A stretch of 41,026 nt of DNA, taken from positions 1-41,026 of the forward strand of contig NZ_JACJPP010000016.1 of the NCBI RefSeq assembly GCF_014696135.1. Direction: 5' to 3'. This DNA is from Nodosilinea sp. FACHB-141. GTDB lineage: Bacteria > Cyanobacteriota > Cyanobacteriia > Phormidesmidales > Phormidesmidaceae. The translations under genes and the position numbers were made by a program. Numbering within the stretch: the stretch's first letter is position 1; each line of letters begins with the position of its first letter. Of this stretch, positions 1 through 9,209 are shown piece by piece. The notes beneath the pieces are model-generated. The model did not search any database, was not told the origin of the DNA, and saw only the letters and a list, made by a program, of their open reading frames with translations.

Positions 1-106
1 TGGCGCTGTGGTCCCACTCTGACCCATCCCGAACTCAGTCGTGAAACGCAGCTGCGGCGAAGATAGTGAGGGGGTTGCCCCTTGTCAAAATAGCTCGATG
101 CCAGGT
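1..106 (+). rRNA. rrf: 5S ribosomal RNA, 3' part (5' end outside the window)
   Basis: The first ~106 bases read as the body of a cyanobacterial 5S rRNA. They include the conserved CCATCCCGAACTC block of loop B/C at about 26-38, and the closing strand TCGATGCCAGG near 95-105. The first dozen or so bases of the gene are missing because the window begins inside it. 5S is normally last in the rrs-trnI-trnA-rrl-rrf operon, so an rRNA operon probably lies just upstream. The 3' end is placed by the terminal pairing strand, give or take a few bases. Confidence 0.93.
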
Positions 107-183
107 CCTTACTTGAACCCCTTCAACTGCTCCTCGGAGTGCTTGGAGGGGTTCTCATTTGAAGACATTTGATCCCCATTTAT

Positions 184-229
184 ACAACCAAAACCGCCTG
201 AATCAATTGATTCAGGCGGTTTTGGTTGT
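184..229. terminator. Perfect 46-bp palindrome, bidirectional terminator
   Basis: Positions 184-206 and 207-229 are exact reverse complements, with a GC-rich core (CCGCCTGAATC) flanked by A and T runs on both sides. It lies between the 5S rRNA reading rightward and the secreted-protein gene at 245-652 reading leftward. A two-way intrinsic terminator for these convergent transcripts is the simplest reading. Confidence 0.85.
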
Positions 230-244
230 GTGTAAATCGCGAGA

Positions 245-652
245 TCAGTTTTCTCGGATAGTGAGGCTATAGCTGGTAGAGGTAGGGCTACTATTGCCAA
301 TGAAGAAGGAGTAGGTACCCTGGTTTAGTAGCCCCGGTGCATTGATGGTACCGCCGCCACCAGTATGGCATTCGCTGAAGCCGTTGCTGCCTTGGATAAG
401 TAGGGTTAGACCACTGGTGCCGTTTACAGCAATATCGACGGCGGCAAAGTCTTGGTTGACCTGCAAAACTTGGACTGCACCATCGCCAAGAACACCACAG
501 CTGGAAGGGCGGCTGGGATTAACAGAACCGCTGGTTTGTATGGGCTGACTGAGAGGAGTTTGAGCAACGGATTGGGCTGAGGCCACGCCTGTGCCCAAAG
601 CCAAAGCAAGGGCGGCGGCGGGCAGAGAAAAGGATTTGAGCATAGCTTTCAT
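245..652 (-). CDS. Small exported protein of unknown function
   Basis: 135 residues from the chosen start, MKAMLKSFSLPAAALALA. A Sec signal peptide (two Lys, hydrophobic core, cleavage after GVASA) leads to a mature part of about 110 residues. That part is rich in Ser, Thr, Gly and small residues, with two Cys (in SSCGVLGDG and SECHTGGGG) that may form a disulfide. An upstream ATG at 676 would add eight residues, but 652 has a GGAGGA ribosome site eight bases before it and puts the signal peptide at the N-terminus. The fold resembles a small beta-sandwich such as a pre-peptidase C-like domain, but I do not recognise a named family. It ends against the palindrome at 184-229. Confidence 0.72.
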   Translation of the reverse strand: MKAMLKSFSLPAAALALALGTGVASAQSVAQTPLSQPIQTSGSVNPSRPSSCGVLGDGAVQVLQVNQDFAAVDIAVNGTSGLTLLIQGSNGFSECHTGGGGTINAPGLLNQGTYSFFIGNSSPTSTSYSLTIREN

Positions 653-913
653 GGCGTGTCCTCCAATTAGGAGCATTTGTCTATGTTTCTATCGTATTCA
701 AAGATACAGGCGGATGTGACAGTAAATGTGCCAGATTACAAGGTGCCTAGACCTTGTATAAACGGTTGAAATGTTGAGGGTTAAAATCCGCCGAAATGGG
801 AGGCCTTCGCTATTATGAAGGGCAACTGTGGTGGAAAACTAGGGCTAGTTTCCGGGCGTTGCTTGCTTAGTATTCCTTAGTAAATTCAAAACCTGGACTG
901 TATCGGGCTTTCT

Positions 914-3091
914 ATGGCGCAGACTTCTCCTTCTCAGCCGATTTCAGCTCAGGTGTCTGTCGCTCGGGTACAGGGGCGGTTATCAGTACCTCACAGTTTG
1001 TTGCTGCGGCGACTGGCGGCTTGGGGGCTAGAGGTGGGGCTGCTGGTGGGGAGTATAGCGCTTCCCTGGGGAGCAGGAGAGTTGGTCCGTCGGCATTCTA
1101 CCGCAGAGCTAGTGCCTGTAAATTCGGCGGTAACGGTGACCCAAAGCGCGATTGCCCGTCCATTGGGACTATCGCGCCAGCGTTTAGTGACGGAGGTGCC
1201 GCCTCTGACCAATGTGCTGTGGTTTAGCACATTGGTGTTGCCAGGGGTCTTTGTGGGCACTCAACTCTATGGTCTGGCGACCCGGGGTAAAACTTGGCCG
1301 AAGGGCTGGTTAGGAATACAGGTGGTGGCGAACGATCGCCCCTTACCCAGTGCCCGCAAGGTCTTAGTGCGAGAGCTAGGTCGCTGGGGGTTGCCCACAG
1401 TAGTGGCCTATGGAATTTGGCTTGGTAGCGGAGCGTTTCCTAGTTTGCCTTGGCTCGGTGGGCTGACTCTTGTCTGTGGATTGGGGGCAGGGGCTATTGG
1501 GCAGACTAGCCGTTCGCGGTGGACCTGGTATGACTGCCTGGCGCGCACTCGGGTTGTGCTGTTGCGGGGCGGGCAGATACCGACTCGGTATCATCCTGCA
1601 TCTGATAGCCAAAACAACGGTTCCTTGAATGGAGATGCTTCAGCCTCGCCGATGTCGTTGTCCCTAGCGAGACTGACTCCAGAAGAATATAGCGGTCTCA
1701 GGGCCATTGTGCTGTCTCCGGCTGAGTCAGCAGCGGTATTGTGGAGCCAAGGCTGGCGGCGGCATATACCTGTGATTAGCGCCCTGGCTGGGGTGGTTGT
1801 GCTGGGTGGTTTGGGAGCTGTATGGCTAGATCGACGGTTACCTGAGGCCAATCAAGGAGATGCGTTATTTTTGGCCCTGGTGGAAAACCTCAGCCGCAAT
1901 GCCACCTCGTTTAGCGATCGCCAGGCAGCCGCCTTGGCGCTAGCCAGCAGCCAGGATAGCCGTGCCATACCGCTACTAGTGGACATGCTAGCTCAGACTA
2001 GTGACCCTGACTTACTCAATACCTTGCAGCAGGCTTTAATTACCCTGGGACCACCGGCTATTCCTCACCTGCAGCGGCTCAACCTAGCTCTAGCCAACGA
2101 TCTGTTATCGCTACCGCCTGAGCAACGGCTGCTGCCACAGCTGCGACAGCGCACGGTGAAGCAAACTTTGACTAAAATTTTGGTGCTACACAGCGGCAAT
2201 CTCAACCAAATTGACCTCAGCGGCACCAGTTTGAGTTACATAATTGAAAGCCCCGACGCGTTTACCATGGTGTTGGAGCAGCAGCATTTGGCGGGGATTA
2301 CCTGGCGCAACGCCGTGCTTTCGGGGGCGAGAATGCGCAAGGCCAAGCTTTTCGATGTGGGGGCGGATGGTCGCCAAGACACCTTTGACGATTGGACAAC
2401 TGACTTTAGTGGCTCAGATCTAACAGAAGTCAGTCTAGTGGCTGCTCATCTGCGCCATACGGTGTTTCGCAATACCAGCCTGCTGCGGGCCAACTTGAGC
2501 AACTCCCTGGCGACCTATGCCGATTTCTCTGGGGCCAATGCGAGTAGCGCCTGGTTTATTGCTGCGGATGTTAGCCACGGCAAGTTTGACGGCACCAGTT
2601 TGGTAGGGGCAGATTTGACCGACGCCAACTTGACCCAGGCCAGCCTTGTAGATGCTCGCCTGCGGCAGGCTTATCTGGCTGGGGCTACGCTAACCTCTGC
2701 GGATCTAACCCGAGCGGATTTGGCCGACGCTAATCTGAGCGAGGCAGACCTAACGGCAGCTGATCTGCGCCAGGCTAACCTTACCCAGGGCCAACTGCAA
2801 GGGGCTGACCTGAGCCAGGCCAACCTGGAGGGAGCAAATCTGGCAGGGGCTAACTTGGAGGGCGCGGTTTTGAAAAAGGCGAACCTGGCTGGGGTAAATC
2901 TGGCTGGGGCACAATTTTTTACGCCGGAGCGATCGCAGGAAGATGCGTTTGTGACCACCATCGTGGCGCCAGAAACCACCGAACTGCTGGTGGGAGTAGA
3001 CTTTTCTCAAGCATTAAATCTTGAGGGTGAGCAGCTAGAGTATATCTGTGGTCAGGGGGGCATTCACCCTGCGTGCCGGTCTGAGTTTTAG
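914..3091 (+). CDS. RDD-domain membrane protein fused to HEAT-like and pentapeptide repeats
   Basis: 725 residues. The N-terminal ~200 residues carry hydrophobic segments and an RDD-like pattern ([17 protein letters not shown], then [14 protein letters not shown] and an ALVREL-like segment); the acidic residue is Glu rather than the usual Asp. Another membrane segment lies near 282-303. Residues ~320-390 look like HEAT/PBS-type helical repeats ([20 protein letters not shown]). From ~430 to 670 there is a long run of A(D/N)LxxA pentapeptide repeats, which fold as a right-handed beta-helix. The protein would be anchored in a membrane and present a repeat scaffold, probably for protein contacts; no enzymatic motif is visible. 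Function is unknown. It is followed 71 bp later by the Ycf20 gene on the same strand. Confidence 0.8.
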   Translation: MAQTSPSQPISAQVSVARVQGRLSVPHSLLLRRLAAWGLEVGLLVGSIALPWGAGELVRRHSTAELVPVNSAVTVTQSAIARPLGLSRQRLVTEVPPLTNVLWFSTLVLPGVFVGTQLYGLATRGKTWPKGWLGIQVVANDRPLPSARKVLVRELGRWGLPTVVAYGIWLGSGAFPSLPWLGGLTLVCGLGAGAIGQTSRSRWTWYDCLARTRVVLLRGGQIPTRYHPASDSQNNGSLNGDASASPMSLSLARLTPEEYSGLRAIVLSPAESAAVLWSQGWRRHIPVISALAGVVVLGGLGAVWLDRRLPEANQGDALFLALVENLSRNATSFSDRQAAALALASSQDSRAIPLLVDMLAQTSDPDLLNTLQQALITLGPPAIPHLQRLNLALANDLLSLPPEQRLLPQLRQRTVKQTLTKILVLHSGNLNQIDLSGTSLSYIIESPDAFTMVLEQQHLAGITWRNAVLSGARMRKAKLFDVGADGRQDTFDDWTTDFSGSDLTEVSLVAAHLRHTVFRNTSLLRANLSNSLATYADFSGANASSAWFIAADVSHGKFDGTSLVGADLTDANLTQASLVDARLRQAYLAGATLTSADLTRADLADANLSEADLTAADLRQANLTQGQLQGADLSQANLEGANLAGANLEGAVLKKANLAGVNLAGAQFFTPERSQEDAFVTTIVAPETTELLVGVDFSQALNLEGEQLEYICGQGGIHPACRSEF

Positions 3092-3162
3092 TTTTTGGTA
3101 GAACGATAAAACATCACTCGCGAACGGTCTAGATATGGCAGAGGCATTTTAGGGGTAAACCC

Positions 3163-3516
3163 ATGCAGCGCACCCGTTTAAGTACCCTGATTGACGACCT
3201 GGGTGATCAGTTTAGTCAGTGGCTAATTAACCCCTGGCGGCGGGTATCACTAGTGTTGCTGAGCCTGCTGCTAGGCTACTTCTTTACGGTGTCTCTGGCG
3301 GCGATCGCCGGTCAAGCCGCTGCGCAAGATACCGTTGTCTCAGCGTTTTTAGTGCTGGCGGCAGAGCTGATCAGCTGGCTCGTGTATAGTCGTCGCTGGC
3401 GCGACCCGGCCTTAGTAAAACCAGTGCCTAAACCAGTTTGGTTAGACTGCATCAACGGCTTCAAAATTGGAGCAATTTATGCCGTGAGCGTGGAGGCCTT
3501 TAAGCTGGCTAGTTAG
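3163..3516 (+). CDS. ycf20: Ycf20-family protein (DUF565)
   Basis: 117 residues. Residues ~1-25 are soluble, then come two to three hydrophobic helices (LVLLSLLLGYFFTVSLAAIAGQ, VVSAFLVLAAELISWLVY and the C-terminal GFKIGAIYAVSVEAFKL). This matches the DUF565/Ycf20 layout conserved in cyanobacteria and plastids. Plant homologues are linked to non-photochemical quenching and thylakoid acclimation; the molecular role is not settled. An AGGGG ribosome site lies upstream. The stop overlaps the stop of the convergent KDPG aldolase gene by four bases. Confidence 0.82.
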   Translation: MQRTRLSTLIDDLGDQFSQWLINPWRRVSLVLLSLLLGYFFTVSLAAIAGQAAAQDTVVSAFLVLAAELISWLVYSRRWRDPALVKPVPKPVWLDCINGFKIGAIYAVSVEAFKLAS

Positions 3517-4163
3517 AACGAGGAGTCTGTAATGGCTAGGGTATCCACCAACTGAGCTGCCAGAGTTGTAATTGCCGCCCAGTCTTGCTCAGCTACGGCA
3601 GCTTTGGGGAACAGGCTGGTGGAAAGGCCTACGGCGATCGCTCCTGCCCTCAGCATATCCCTGGCATTTTCAACGGTTACCCCACCGGTAGGAATGAGCG
3701 GAATGTGAGCCAGCGGACCCTGGAAGCTACAGATGTAGCTGGCCCCCCCCACGGCGTTGATCGGAAACACCTTTACGGCTGTTGCTCCGGCCTGCCAGGC
3801 GGTGACAACTTCGTTAGGCGTGAGAGCACCTGGCACAATAGGAATTTTCATCTCTTGGGCCAGCTCAATAATTGCCGAATCGGTATGAGGACAAAAGCAA
3901 AACTGCGCCCCAGCGTCCATAGCGGCTTTTAGATCGGCTTGAGATAGGGCAGTGCCGATACCGATGGTGCAGTGGGGTAATCGGTATCTGAGCTTGCTGA
4001 CTAGGTCCTCAGGACGCCAGCTATTCCAGGTAATCTCGATCAGGCGGATACCTCCGGTGACGGCGGCTTCTGCCATAGCCAGTCCCTGATTGAGATCAGG
4101 GGAGCGGATAACGGCGATCGCCCGGTGCTGTCGCAACAGGGCCAAAAAAGCATTTCTGTCCAT
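3513..4163 (-). CDS. eda: KDPG/KHG aldolase (2-dehydro-3-deoxy-phosphogluconate aldolase)
   Basis: 216 residues, a single class I TIM-barrel aldolase. It cleaves 2-keto-3-deoxy-6-phosphogluconate to pyruvate and glyceraldehyde 3-phosphate, the last step of the Entner-Doudoroff route; related enzymes also act on 4-hydroxy-2-oxoglutarate. Visible signature: Glu43 in LIEITW (general acid/base), Lys131 in AVKVFP (Schiff base), and the GGV phosphate-binding turn near 160. Length is normal for the family. It lies 61 bp downstream of the PotC-like permease gene on the same strand, so it may be the last gene of that operon. Confidence 0.92.
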   Translation of the reverse strand: MDRNAFLALLRQHRAIAVIRSPDLNQGLAMAEAAVTGGIRLIEITWNSWRPEDLVSKLRYRLPHCTIGIGTALSQADLKAAMDAGAQFCFCPHTDSAIIELAQEMKIPIVPGALTPNEVVTAWQAGATAVKVFPINAVGGASYICSFQGPLAHIPLIPTGGVTVENARDMLRAGAIAVGLSTSLFPKAAVAEQDWAAITTLAAQLVDTLAITDSSF

Positions 4164-4224
4164 TGGCCCATCCTAAAGGTGTCGGCAGAGGATGGGGCGG
4201 GGGCAGCAACTTTTGTAACGTAGC

Positions 4225-5040
4225 CTAGGCCTTGCCCCGCTGCCGCCTGACCACAGCGTTGTAGGCAAAGAAGGCAATCAAAATCAGCGACGCCGAGAAG
4301 ATGGTCGTCAACGTGCCCAAAGCGTAAAGGGCAGGCGAGGTAACGTTGGTGGTCATCCCGAAGATTTCCAGCGGCAGAGTGTTGCTCTGACCCGACACCA
4401 GTGATGTTCGGGTAAATTCGTCGTAGGAGAGGGTGAAGGTGAGCAGCCCTACTCCCAGCAAGCTGGGGGCAATCAAGGGCATCACAATTTCCCAGAAGGT
4501 CTTAGAGTCGGTAGCTCCCAGATCACGGGCAGCCTCTTCGTAGGAGGGGTTAAAGCGGTTGAAGATGCCCAACATAATCAAAAAGGCAATGGGCAAAGTC
4601 CAGGTTAGGTGGGCCCCCAGGCCGGAGGTAAACCAGTTGGTGGGCCAACCCATTACCTGAAACACGACCCCAATACCCAGGGAAACGAGGATGCTTGGCA
4701 CGATCAGACTGGCGATGGTCATGTAGAAAATCACCGTAGAGCCCTTAAACCGCTGGCGAAAGCCCATGCTGGCAAGCACCGAGGCGGCAATGGTGATCGC
4801 CATGACGGCTGCGCCTAGAATGAGCGATCGCACAAAGGGCTCAATAAAATTGCCCACTCGCTGCTCTTGAAACACCTGCCCCAGCCAATAAAAACTCAAG
4901 CCTCTCATCGGGAAGGTCAGCCCGCCATCTGGCCCCTGCATGGACAACATAAAAATGGTGATCATCGGGCCGTAGAGAAACAGCACGAATAGGCAGAAGA
5001 ACGCTAGCAGCAGGTAATAAGTCAGTGAACGTTTTTGCAT
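4225..5040 (-). CDS. potC: ABC transporter permease, PotC-like
   Basis: 271 residues with about six membrane helices and the EAA loop (EEAARDLGATDSKTFW, about 168-183) that docks onto the ATPase. The sequence is of the PotC half of polyamine-type importers. It pairs with the PotB-like permease at 5186-6082 to form the translocation channel in the plasma membrane. It is fourth in the order PotA, PotD, PotB, PotC. Polyamine uptake is inferred from family likeness; PotABCD-like importers can carry other small cations or organic solutes. Confidence 0.87.
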   Translation of the reverse strand: MQKRSLTYYLLLAFFCLFVLFLYGPMITIFMLSMQGPDGGLTFPMRGLSFYWLGQVFQEQRVGNFIEPFVRSLILGAAVMAITIAASVLASMGFRQRFKGSTVIFYMTIASLIVPSILVSLGIGVVFQVMGWPTNWFTSGLGAHLTWTLPIAFLIMLGIFNRFNPSYEEAARDLGATDSKTFWEIVMPLIAPSLLGVGLLTFTLSYDEFTRTSLVSGQSNTLPLEIFGMTTNVTSPALYALGTLTTIFSASLILIAFFAYNAVVRRQRGKA

Positions 5041-5106
5041 GGGTTTTTATCGGGAGTTGTCGGTGGGCTAATTGACTGACAAAACTGCTTAGCTCAATCC
5101 TAGAAG

Positions 5107-5170
5107 CTCTCACCTTAGCCCTCTCCCTCAGGGAGAGAGAACCGGGAAAGTAGCTTGGCTGCGGTGAGGG
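5107..5170. repeat. REP-like hairpin element between potB and potC
   Basis: CTCACC (5109-5114) and GGTGAG (5163-5168) bracket an inner hairpin CTCTCCCT/AGGGAGAG (5121-5128/5130-5137). The wording resembles a dispersed cyanobacterial intergenic repeat. It lies in the 145-bp gap between the permease genes and could affect mRNA decay or read-through. Confidence 0.55.
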
Positions 5171-5185
5171 CGCACAACCTCTGTT

Positions 5186-6082
5186 CTACAGCTCCTTACG
5201 AATATCTAGCACGCGTAGAATCGAGACGATGATCAGCATGGTCACGGCTAACAGCACGATCGCATTAGCCGCCGCCAAGGGATACTGCAAACTACCAATC
5301 TGGGTCTGAATCAGCTTGCCAACCGATGCTGACTGCCCGCCCCCCATGAGGCGAACGGTCACAAACTCGCCCATTACTAACGTGACAATGAAGATTGAGC
5401 CGATCGCAATGCCCGGTGCCGATAGCGGCAAAATCACTTCCTTAAAAACCTGCAGGCCAGAAGCGCCGAGGTCTTCAGCTGCAGTTACTAAGGAGCGCTC
5501 GATTCGCATCAAACTGTTAAAAATGGGCGCAATCATAAAAATGATGTAGAGGTGCACCATACCCAGCACCACCGCAAAATCGGAGTAGAGCAGAAACTCC
5601 ATCGGCTGCTGAATCAGTCCAACACCCATAAACATTTGGTTGACCAATCCCTCCCGCCCCAGCAGCGGCACCCACGAGATCATCCGAATGATGTTTGAGG
5701 TCCAAAACGGAATCGTGCAGACCAGGAACAGCAAAATTTGCCACTCTAGCTTAGGCACATGGAACGCCAAGAAATAGGCCACTGGGTAGCCAATCAAGAG
5801 CGTTGCTAGCCACACCATTCCCAAAAACTTAAACGTATTTAGATAGGTCTTAAAGGTAACGTCGGTCAAAATGCCCTGGTAGTTAGCCAGGGTAAAGGCT
5901 GGAGTCATTGAGTAGCCGTTGAACTCCCAAAAACTTACTACCCCAATCATGAGAATGGGGAACACTAGAAACAGCAGAAATACCAACGTCTGAGGCGTAA
6001 TTAGCGCGTAGGGCTTGAGGGCTTTCCAGGTTTCAGACATGGGGAGGGGAAGGGGGGTGATGGAGTGGAGAGTGATGGACAT
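5186..6082 (-). CDS. potB: ABC transporter permease, PotB-like
   Basis: 298 residues from the first ATG. A second ATG at 6040 (MSETWKALKPY) would remove 14 residues and is also plausible; neither has a clear ribosome site. Six membrane helices are visible, starting around residue 33. An EAA loop (AAEDLGASGLQVFKE, about 201-215) contacts the ATPase. PotB and PotC form the heterodimeric channel. The gene follows the binding-protein gene after a purine/pyrimidine-rich hairpin region. Confidence 0.86.
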   Translation of the reverse strand: MSITLHSITPLPLPMSETWKALKPYALITPQTLVFLLFLVFPILMIGVVSFWEFNGYSMTPAFTLANYQGILTDVTFKTYLNTFKFLGMVWLATLLIGYPVAYFLAFHVPKLEWQILLFLVCTIPFWTSNIIRMISWVPLLGREGLVNQMFMGVGLIQQPMEFLLYSDFAVVLGMVHLYIIFMIAPIFNSLMRIERSLVTAAEDLGASGLQVFKEVILPLSAPGIAIGSIFIVTLVMGEFVTVRLMGGGQSASVGKLIQTQIGSLQYPLAAANAIVLLAVTMLIIVSILRVLDIRKEL

Positions 6083-6090
6083 CAGGAAGG

Positions 6091-6170
6091 TAGGGGGGAT
6101 GGAGAAATAGAGAAAATGGGGGACGGGGAAAATCCTTACTCCCCTACCCCCTCACTCCATCCCCCCCCTA
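6091..6170. repeat. G-rich/C-rich inverted repeat between potD and potB
   Basis: TAGGGGGGATGGAG at 6091-6104 pairs with CTCCATCCCCCC followed by CCTA at 6155-6170; the stretch between is low-complexity G/A-rich then C/T-rich. In the mRNA this would be a strong hairpin between the abundant binding protein and the permeases, where it could lower downstream expression. It also resembles cyanobacterial intergenic minisatellites. Confidence 0.6.
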
Positions 6171-6175
6171 CTCTT

Positions 6176-7480
6176 CTACGACGCGATAAACTCGTTCCAC
6201 TTCTGCACCAGATAGGTGTTTTCTTCCATGGTCGAGTTCCAGCAGACGATGTTGCCAAAGCGCTCGTCGAAGGAGCCACCGTCGCGGGCCGCACCGGCCT
6301 TGGCAAGGGTTTTACCAAAGGGGTCAACGATGTCTTCGGCGGCGGGCTTGCCTTCGTACCAAAAATCCCATTCCGAGGTAGACATGAACTTGCGGGCGGT
6401 CTCGGGGGCGGCGCTGTAATAGCCTTGGCGTCCGAGGAAAGCGCCCACCCAGCCGTCGAGCATCCAGTTGATGTACTCGTAAGCGGCATCGAGGTTTACA
6501 CCCTCCAGGTTTTTGGAGAGGCCAATGCCGCCGCCCCAGCCCCGATAGCCCTCCTTGAGGGGAGCGTAGATGCACTCAGTGCCCTGGGACTGCACCGCTG
6601 TCACCGCTGGCGACCACATCGATTGCAGCACCACTTCCCCAGAGCTCATCAGGTTGACTGATTCGTCAAAGGTCTTCCAAAAAGCGCGGAATTGGCCGTT
6701 GGCCTTTTGCTCTTTGAGAATCTCGATGATTTGGTCAATTTCGGCCTTGGTCATGTTGCCCTTGTCGGCAAAGGTCATGAGGCCGAGTGACTCGGCCACC
6801 ATAGCCGCATCCATAATGCCGATTTGCGGAATGTCGAGAATGGAGGTTTTGCCCTTAAATTCTTCGTTGAACAGCTCGCCCCAGCTCTCAATGGTTCGAC
6901 CTACCAGGTCAGGGCGATAGCCCAAGGTGTCGGCGTTGTACTGGAAGGGAATCAGGGTGGCGTAGTCGGTGGGGGTGTCAGAAAACTCTTTGGAGTCGGC
7001 ACCCGCAAGGTATTGCACCTTGAAAGGAGCGGTACCCTGAGATTTTTCGACCGGCATGCCTTTGAACTCGCCGGTTCTGAAAAAGGACACAATCTTGTCG
7101 TAGTTGGTGATGCGCTTAATGTCGATGGGCTGAAGATTACCCGAGGGCACTACTAAGGGCAGGCTGAAGTACTCACCATCAAAGATGTCGTATTGGCCGG
7201 GCTGGGTGATGGCAATCTGGTTGTTTTCTTCAGTGCTGAGGGCCCGCATGTCGAACTTAAAGCCCAGGTCTTCCTGGGCCTTGTCTCGAATGTCATTGAT
7301 TTGCGACACGCCGGTACCGATTAGCCGCAGGGTTACATCCTTGCTTTGGTTGGTGTTGACCTGGGGGCCGGTGGCCGGGTTATTGGGGGTGCCTGAGGGC
7401 GCGGCGCAGCGGGTGGCGGTCAGGAAAGCGCCAGCGGCGAGGCTGGTGCGAATCACTTGGCGGCGAGAAAACTTACCCAT
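6176..7480 (-). CDS. potD: Extracellular solute-binding protein, PotD/spermidine-putrescine type
   Basis: About 434 residues from ATG 7480 (MGKFSRRQVIRTSLAAG); an upstream ATG at 7489 adds three residues. The N-terminus has a twin-arginine signal (SRRQVIR) followed by a hydrophobic stretch and a Cys near residue 25, which might be a weak lipobox. The mature part has the two-lobed family-1 binding-protein look (FDGEYFSLPLVVPSG, LIPFQYNADTLGYRPD, WGGGIGLSKN). It would capture the solute in the periplasm and deliver it to PotBC. The substrate is inferred from the cluster and not proven by ligand residues. Confidence 0.86.
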   Translation of the reverse strand: MGKFSRRQVIRTSLAAGAFLTATRCAAPSGTPNNPATGPQVNTNQSKDVTLRLIGTGVSQINDIRDKAQEDLGFKFDMRALSTEENNQIAITQPGQYDIFDGEYFSLPLVVPSGNLQPIDIKRITNYDKIVSFFRTGEFKGMPVEKSQGTAPFKVQYLAGADSKEFSDTPTDYATLIPFQYNADTLGYRPDLVGRTIESWGELFNEEFKGKTSILDIPQIGIMDAAMVAESLGLMTFADKGNMTKAEIDQIIEILKEQKANGQFRAFWKTFDESVNLMSSGEVVLQSMWSPAVTAVQSQGTECIYAPLKEGYRGWGGGIGLSKNLEGVNLDAAYEYINWMLDGWVGAFLGRQGYYSAAPETARKFMSTSEWDFWYEGKPAAEDIVDPFGKTLAKAGAARDGGSFDERFGNIVCWNSTMEENTYLVQKWNEFIAS

Positions 7481-7552
7481 GGTTAGCAATTCAGTAACGA
7501 CGAATGGTTGAGAAAGCGTAGGAGGAGAACGCTGGAGGTGTCTAGCTCAAAG

Positions 7553-8728
7553 CTAGTGGGGCAGAAAAACGCAGTCGGCGGCGGCCCAGTCGAGTACGAC
7601 CACCTGCCCTTCGGTAAAGGTGGTGGTGAGCCAGTCGGGGGTGCGGGCCTTGTACAGCACTTCTACACCGCTGCGCTCGAGCACTAGGGAAACGCGGGTG
7701 ACGTAGCCAGTGAACTCTACGGCGGTAATGCGGGCGGTGAGGCGGTTGGTGGCCGGGCTGCAGGCTGACGTTTCGGCGTCGGCGAGGGATTTGATCTGCA
7801 TGAGATCGGCGCGGATGCAGCAGGCGGCTTCAGTTCCTACCTGGGCGTAGTCGCCGAGGCACAGCAGGGTGCCTAGGGAGGGAATGTCGAGCTGAATCAG
7901 CTGGCCGTTGGTGTCTTGCACGGCGCTGGTGACGGTGCCGGGGAAGATGTTGTTGTCGCCGGTAAAGCGGGCCACAAACTTGGACAGAGGCTTAGAGAAG
8001 ATCTCGGCTGGGGTGCCGACTTGATCGACGCGGCCGTGATCCATCACCACAATTTGGTCGGAGAGGGAGTAGGCCTCGTCCTGGTTGTGGGTGACCTGAA
8101 TGAAGGTCATGCCGAACTGGCGCTGGAGCTTGCGCAGCTCGCCGCGAGTTTTAACCCGCAGCGATTCGTCGAGGGCGCTGAGGGGTTCGTCGAGCATAAG
8201 CACCTGGGGGCGAGTGACTAAGGCGCGGGCAAGGGCGACTCGCTGCTGTTGGCCGCCGCTGAGCTGAGCGGGTTTGCGATCGCTAAACCCACTCAACCCC
8301 ACCACCTCCAACATTTCTCCGACGCGGTGCTGCCGCTCGGCTTTGGTCATGCCGCCCATTTTGAGGCCAAAATCGACGTTATCCCATACGGTTTTGTGGG
8401 GGAACAGCGCGTAGTTTTGAAACATCATGGCGGTGTTGCGCTGGGTGGCCGGAATGTCGTTGATGCGCGTTTCACCGATATAGATGTCGCCCTCAGAAAT
8501 ATCTTCGTGGCCCGCGATCATGCGCATGGTGGTGGTTTTGCCACAGCCGCTAGGGCCTAGCAAACAGGTATATGAACCGGCGGGAATATCAAGAGTAATG
8601 TTTTGAACCGCTGCAAACGAGCCGTATTTCTTAGTCACATCTCGCAGGGAAACACCCTTGGCGTCTGCCTGAAGCACCTCAGGCACTGCTTCAACGGTAA
8701 GCACAGGTTCAATTTGAATGTCTTGCAT
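7553..8728 (-). CDS. potA: ABC transporter ATP-binding protein, PotA-like
   Basis: 391 residues. Walker A GPSGCGKTTT (58-67), signature LSGGQQQR (156-163), Walker B LMLDEP (177-182) and the switch His in VTHNQ (His214) are all present. The ATPase domain ends near residue 270 and a TOBE-type regulatory domain follows, as in PotA/UgpC. It energises the PotBC channel at the inner face of the membrane. It is the first gene of the minus-strand cluster; the promoter should lie in the 481-bp gap shared with the PTS operon. Confidence 0.92.
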   Translation of the reverse strand: MQDIQIEPVLTVEAVPEVLQADAKGVSLRDVTKKYGSFAAVQNITLDIPAGSYTCLLGPSGCGKTTTMRMIAGHEDISEGDIYIGETRINDIPATQRNTAMMFQNYALFPHKTVWDNVDFGLKMGGMTKAERQHRVGEMLEVVGLSGFSDRKPAQLSGGQQQRVALARALVTRPQVLMLDEPLSALDESLRVKTRGELRKLQRQFGMTFIQVTHNQDEAYSLSDQIVVMDHGRVDQVGTPAEIFSKPLSKFVARFTGDNNIFPGTVTSAVQDTNGQLIQLDIPSLGTLLCLGDYAQVGTEAACCIRADLMQIKSLADAETSACSPATNRLTARITAVEFTGYVTRVSLVLERSGVEVLYKARTPDWLTTTFTEGQVVVLDWAAADCVFLPH

Positions 8729-9209
8729 AGTGGGGCCGTTATTTAGAGCGGGAGGGAGCGAAAAAACAGCGCGGTAAAAGTCAGTTCACCTCATCGGTCA
8801 GCCAGACCCACTTATAAAATTCTCTCCGGTTGTGTACTGTATGCAGGGATACAATTCTGCTAGGAGAACAGCGGGACAGGAGGTAGTTTTGAGCTAATGT
8901 CATATCCCTAAAGGAGGGTTTGTGGCCAAATTATAGGACTAGTAGCGCTGGATTTTTGTGAAGTCTGCTGAGCTGACTTCTGGGCGATACAAATCTTTAA
9001 GCAATGTCTAAGGAAATATAACGAAGCTCTCCCAGATTGCTTCTAGTCTTCAACAATTAAGACATCGGAAAACGCCTCGTAGGTATTGATCCCTGGCCCG
9101 GAACGTCGAGATTCTGGGTGAGTTTTGTGCATTTAGATTACTTCATTAAATCCGCTTAAATTTCTTTGCAGATACTTTTTAATACCCCATAGAGAAGAGA
9201 GAAGTTTGA
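8729..9209. other. Divergent intergenic region, potA / PTS operon
   Basis: 481 bp without a supported gene between two divergent operons. It must contain both promoters. I see a GGAGG-like tract near 8879 and AAAGGAGGG near 8911 but no sizeable reading frame behind either. I found no convincing FruR/Cra-like operator or riboswitch. Confidence 0.6.

Noticed and set aside
8729..9209. FruR/Cra-type operator or riboswitch upstream of the PTS operon
   Set aside because: No palindrome matching a known operator and no conserved riboswitch core could be seen.
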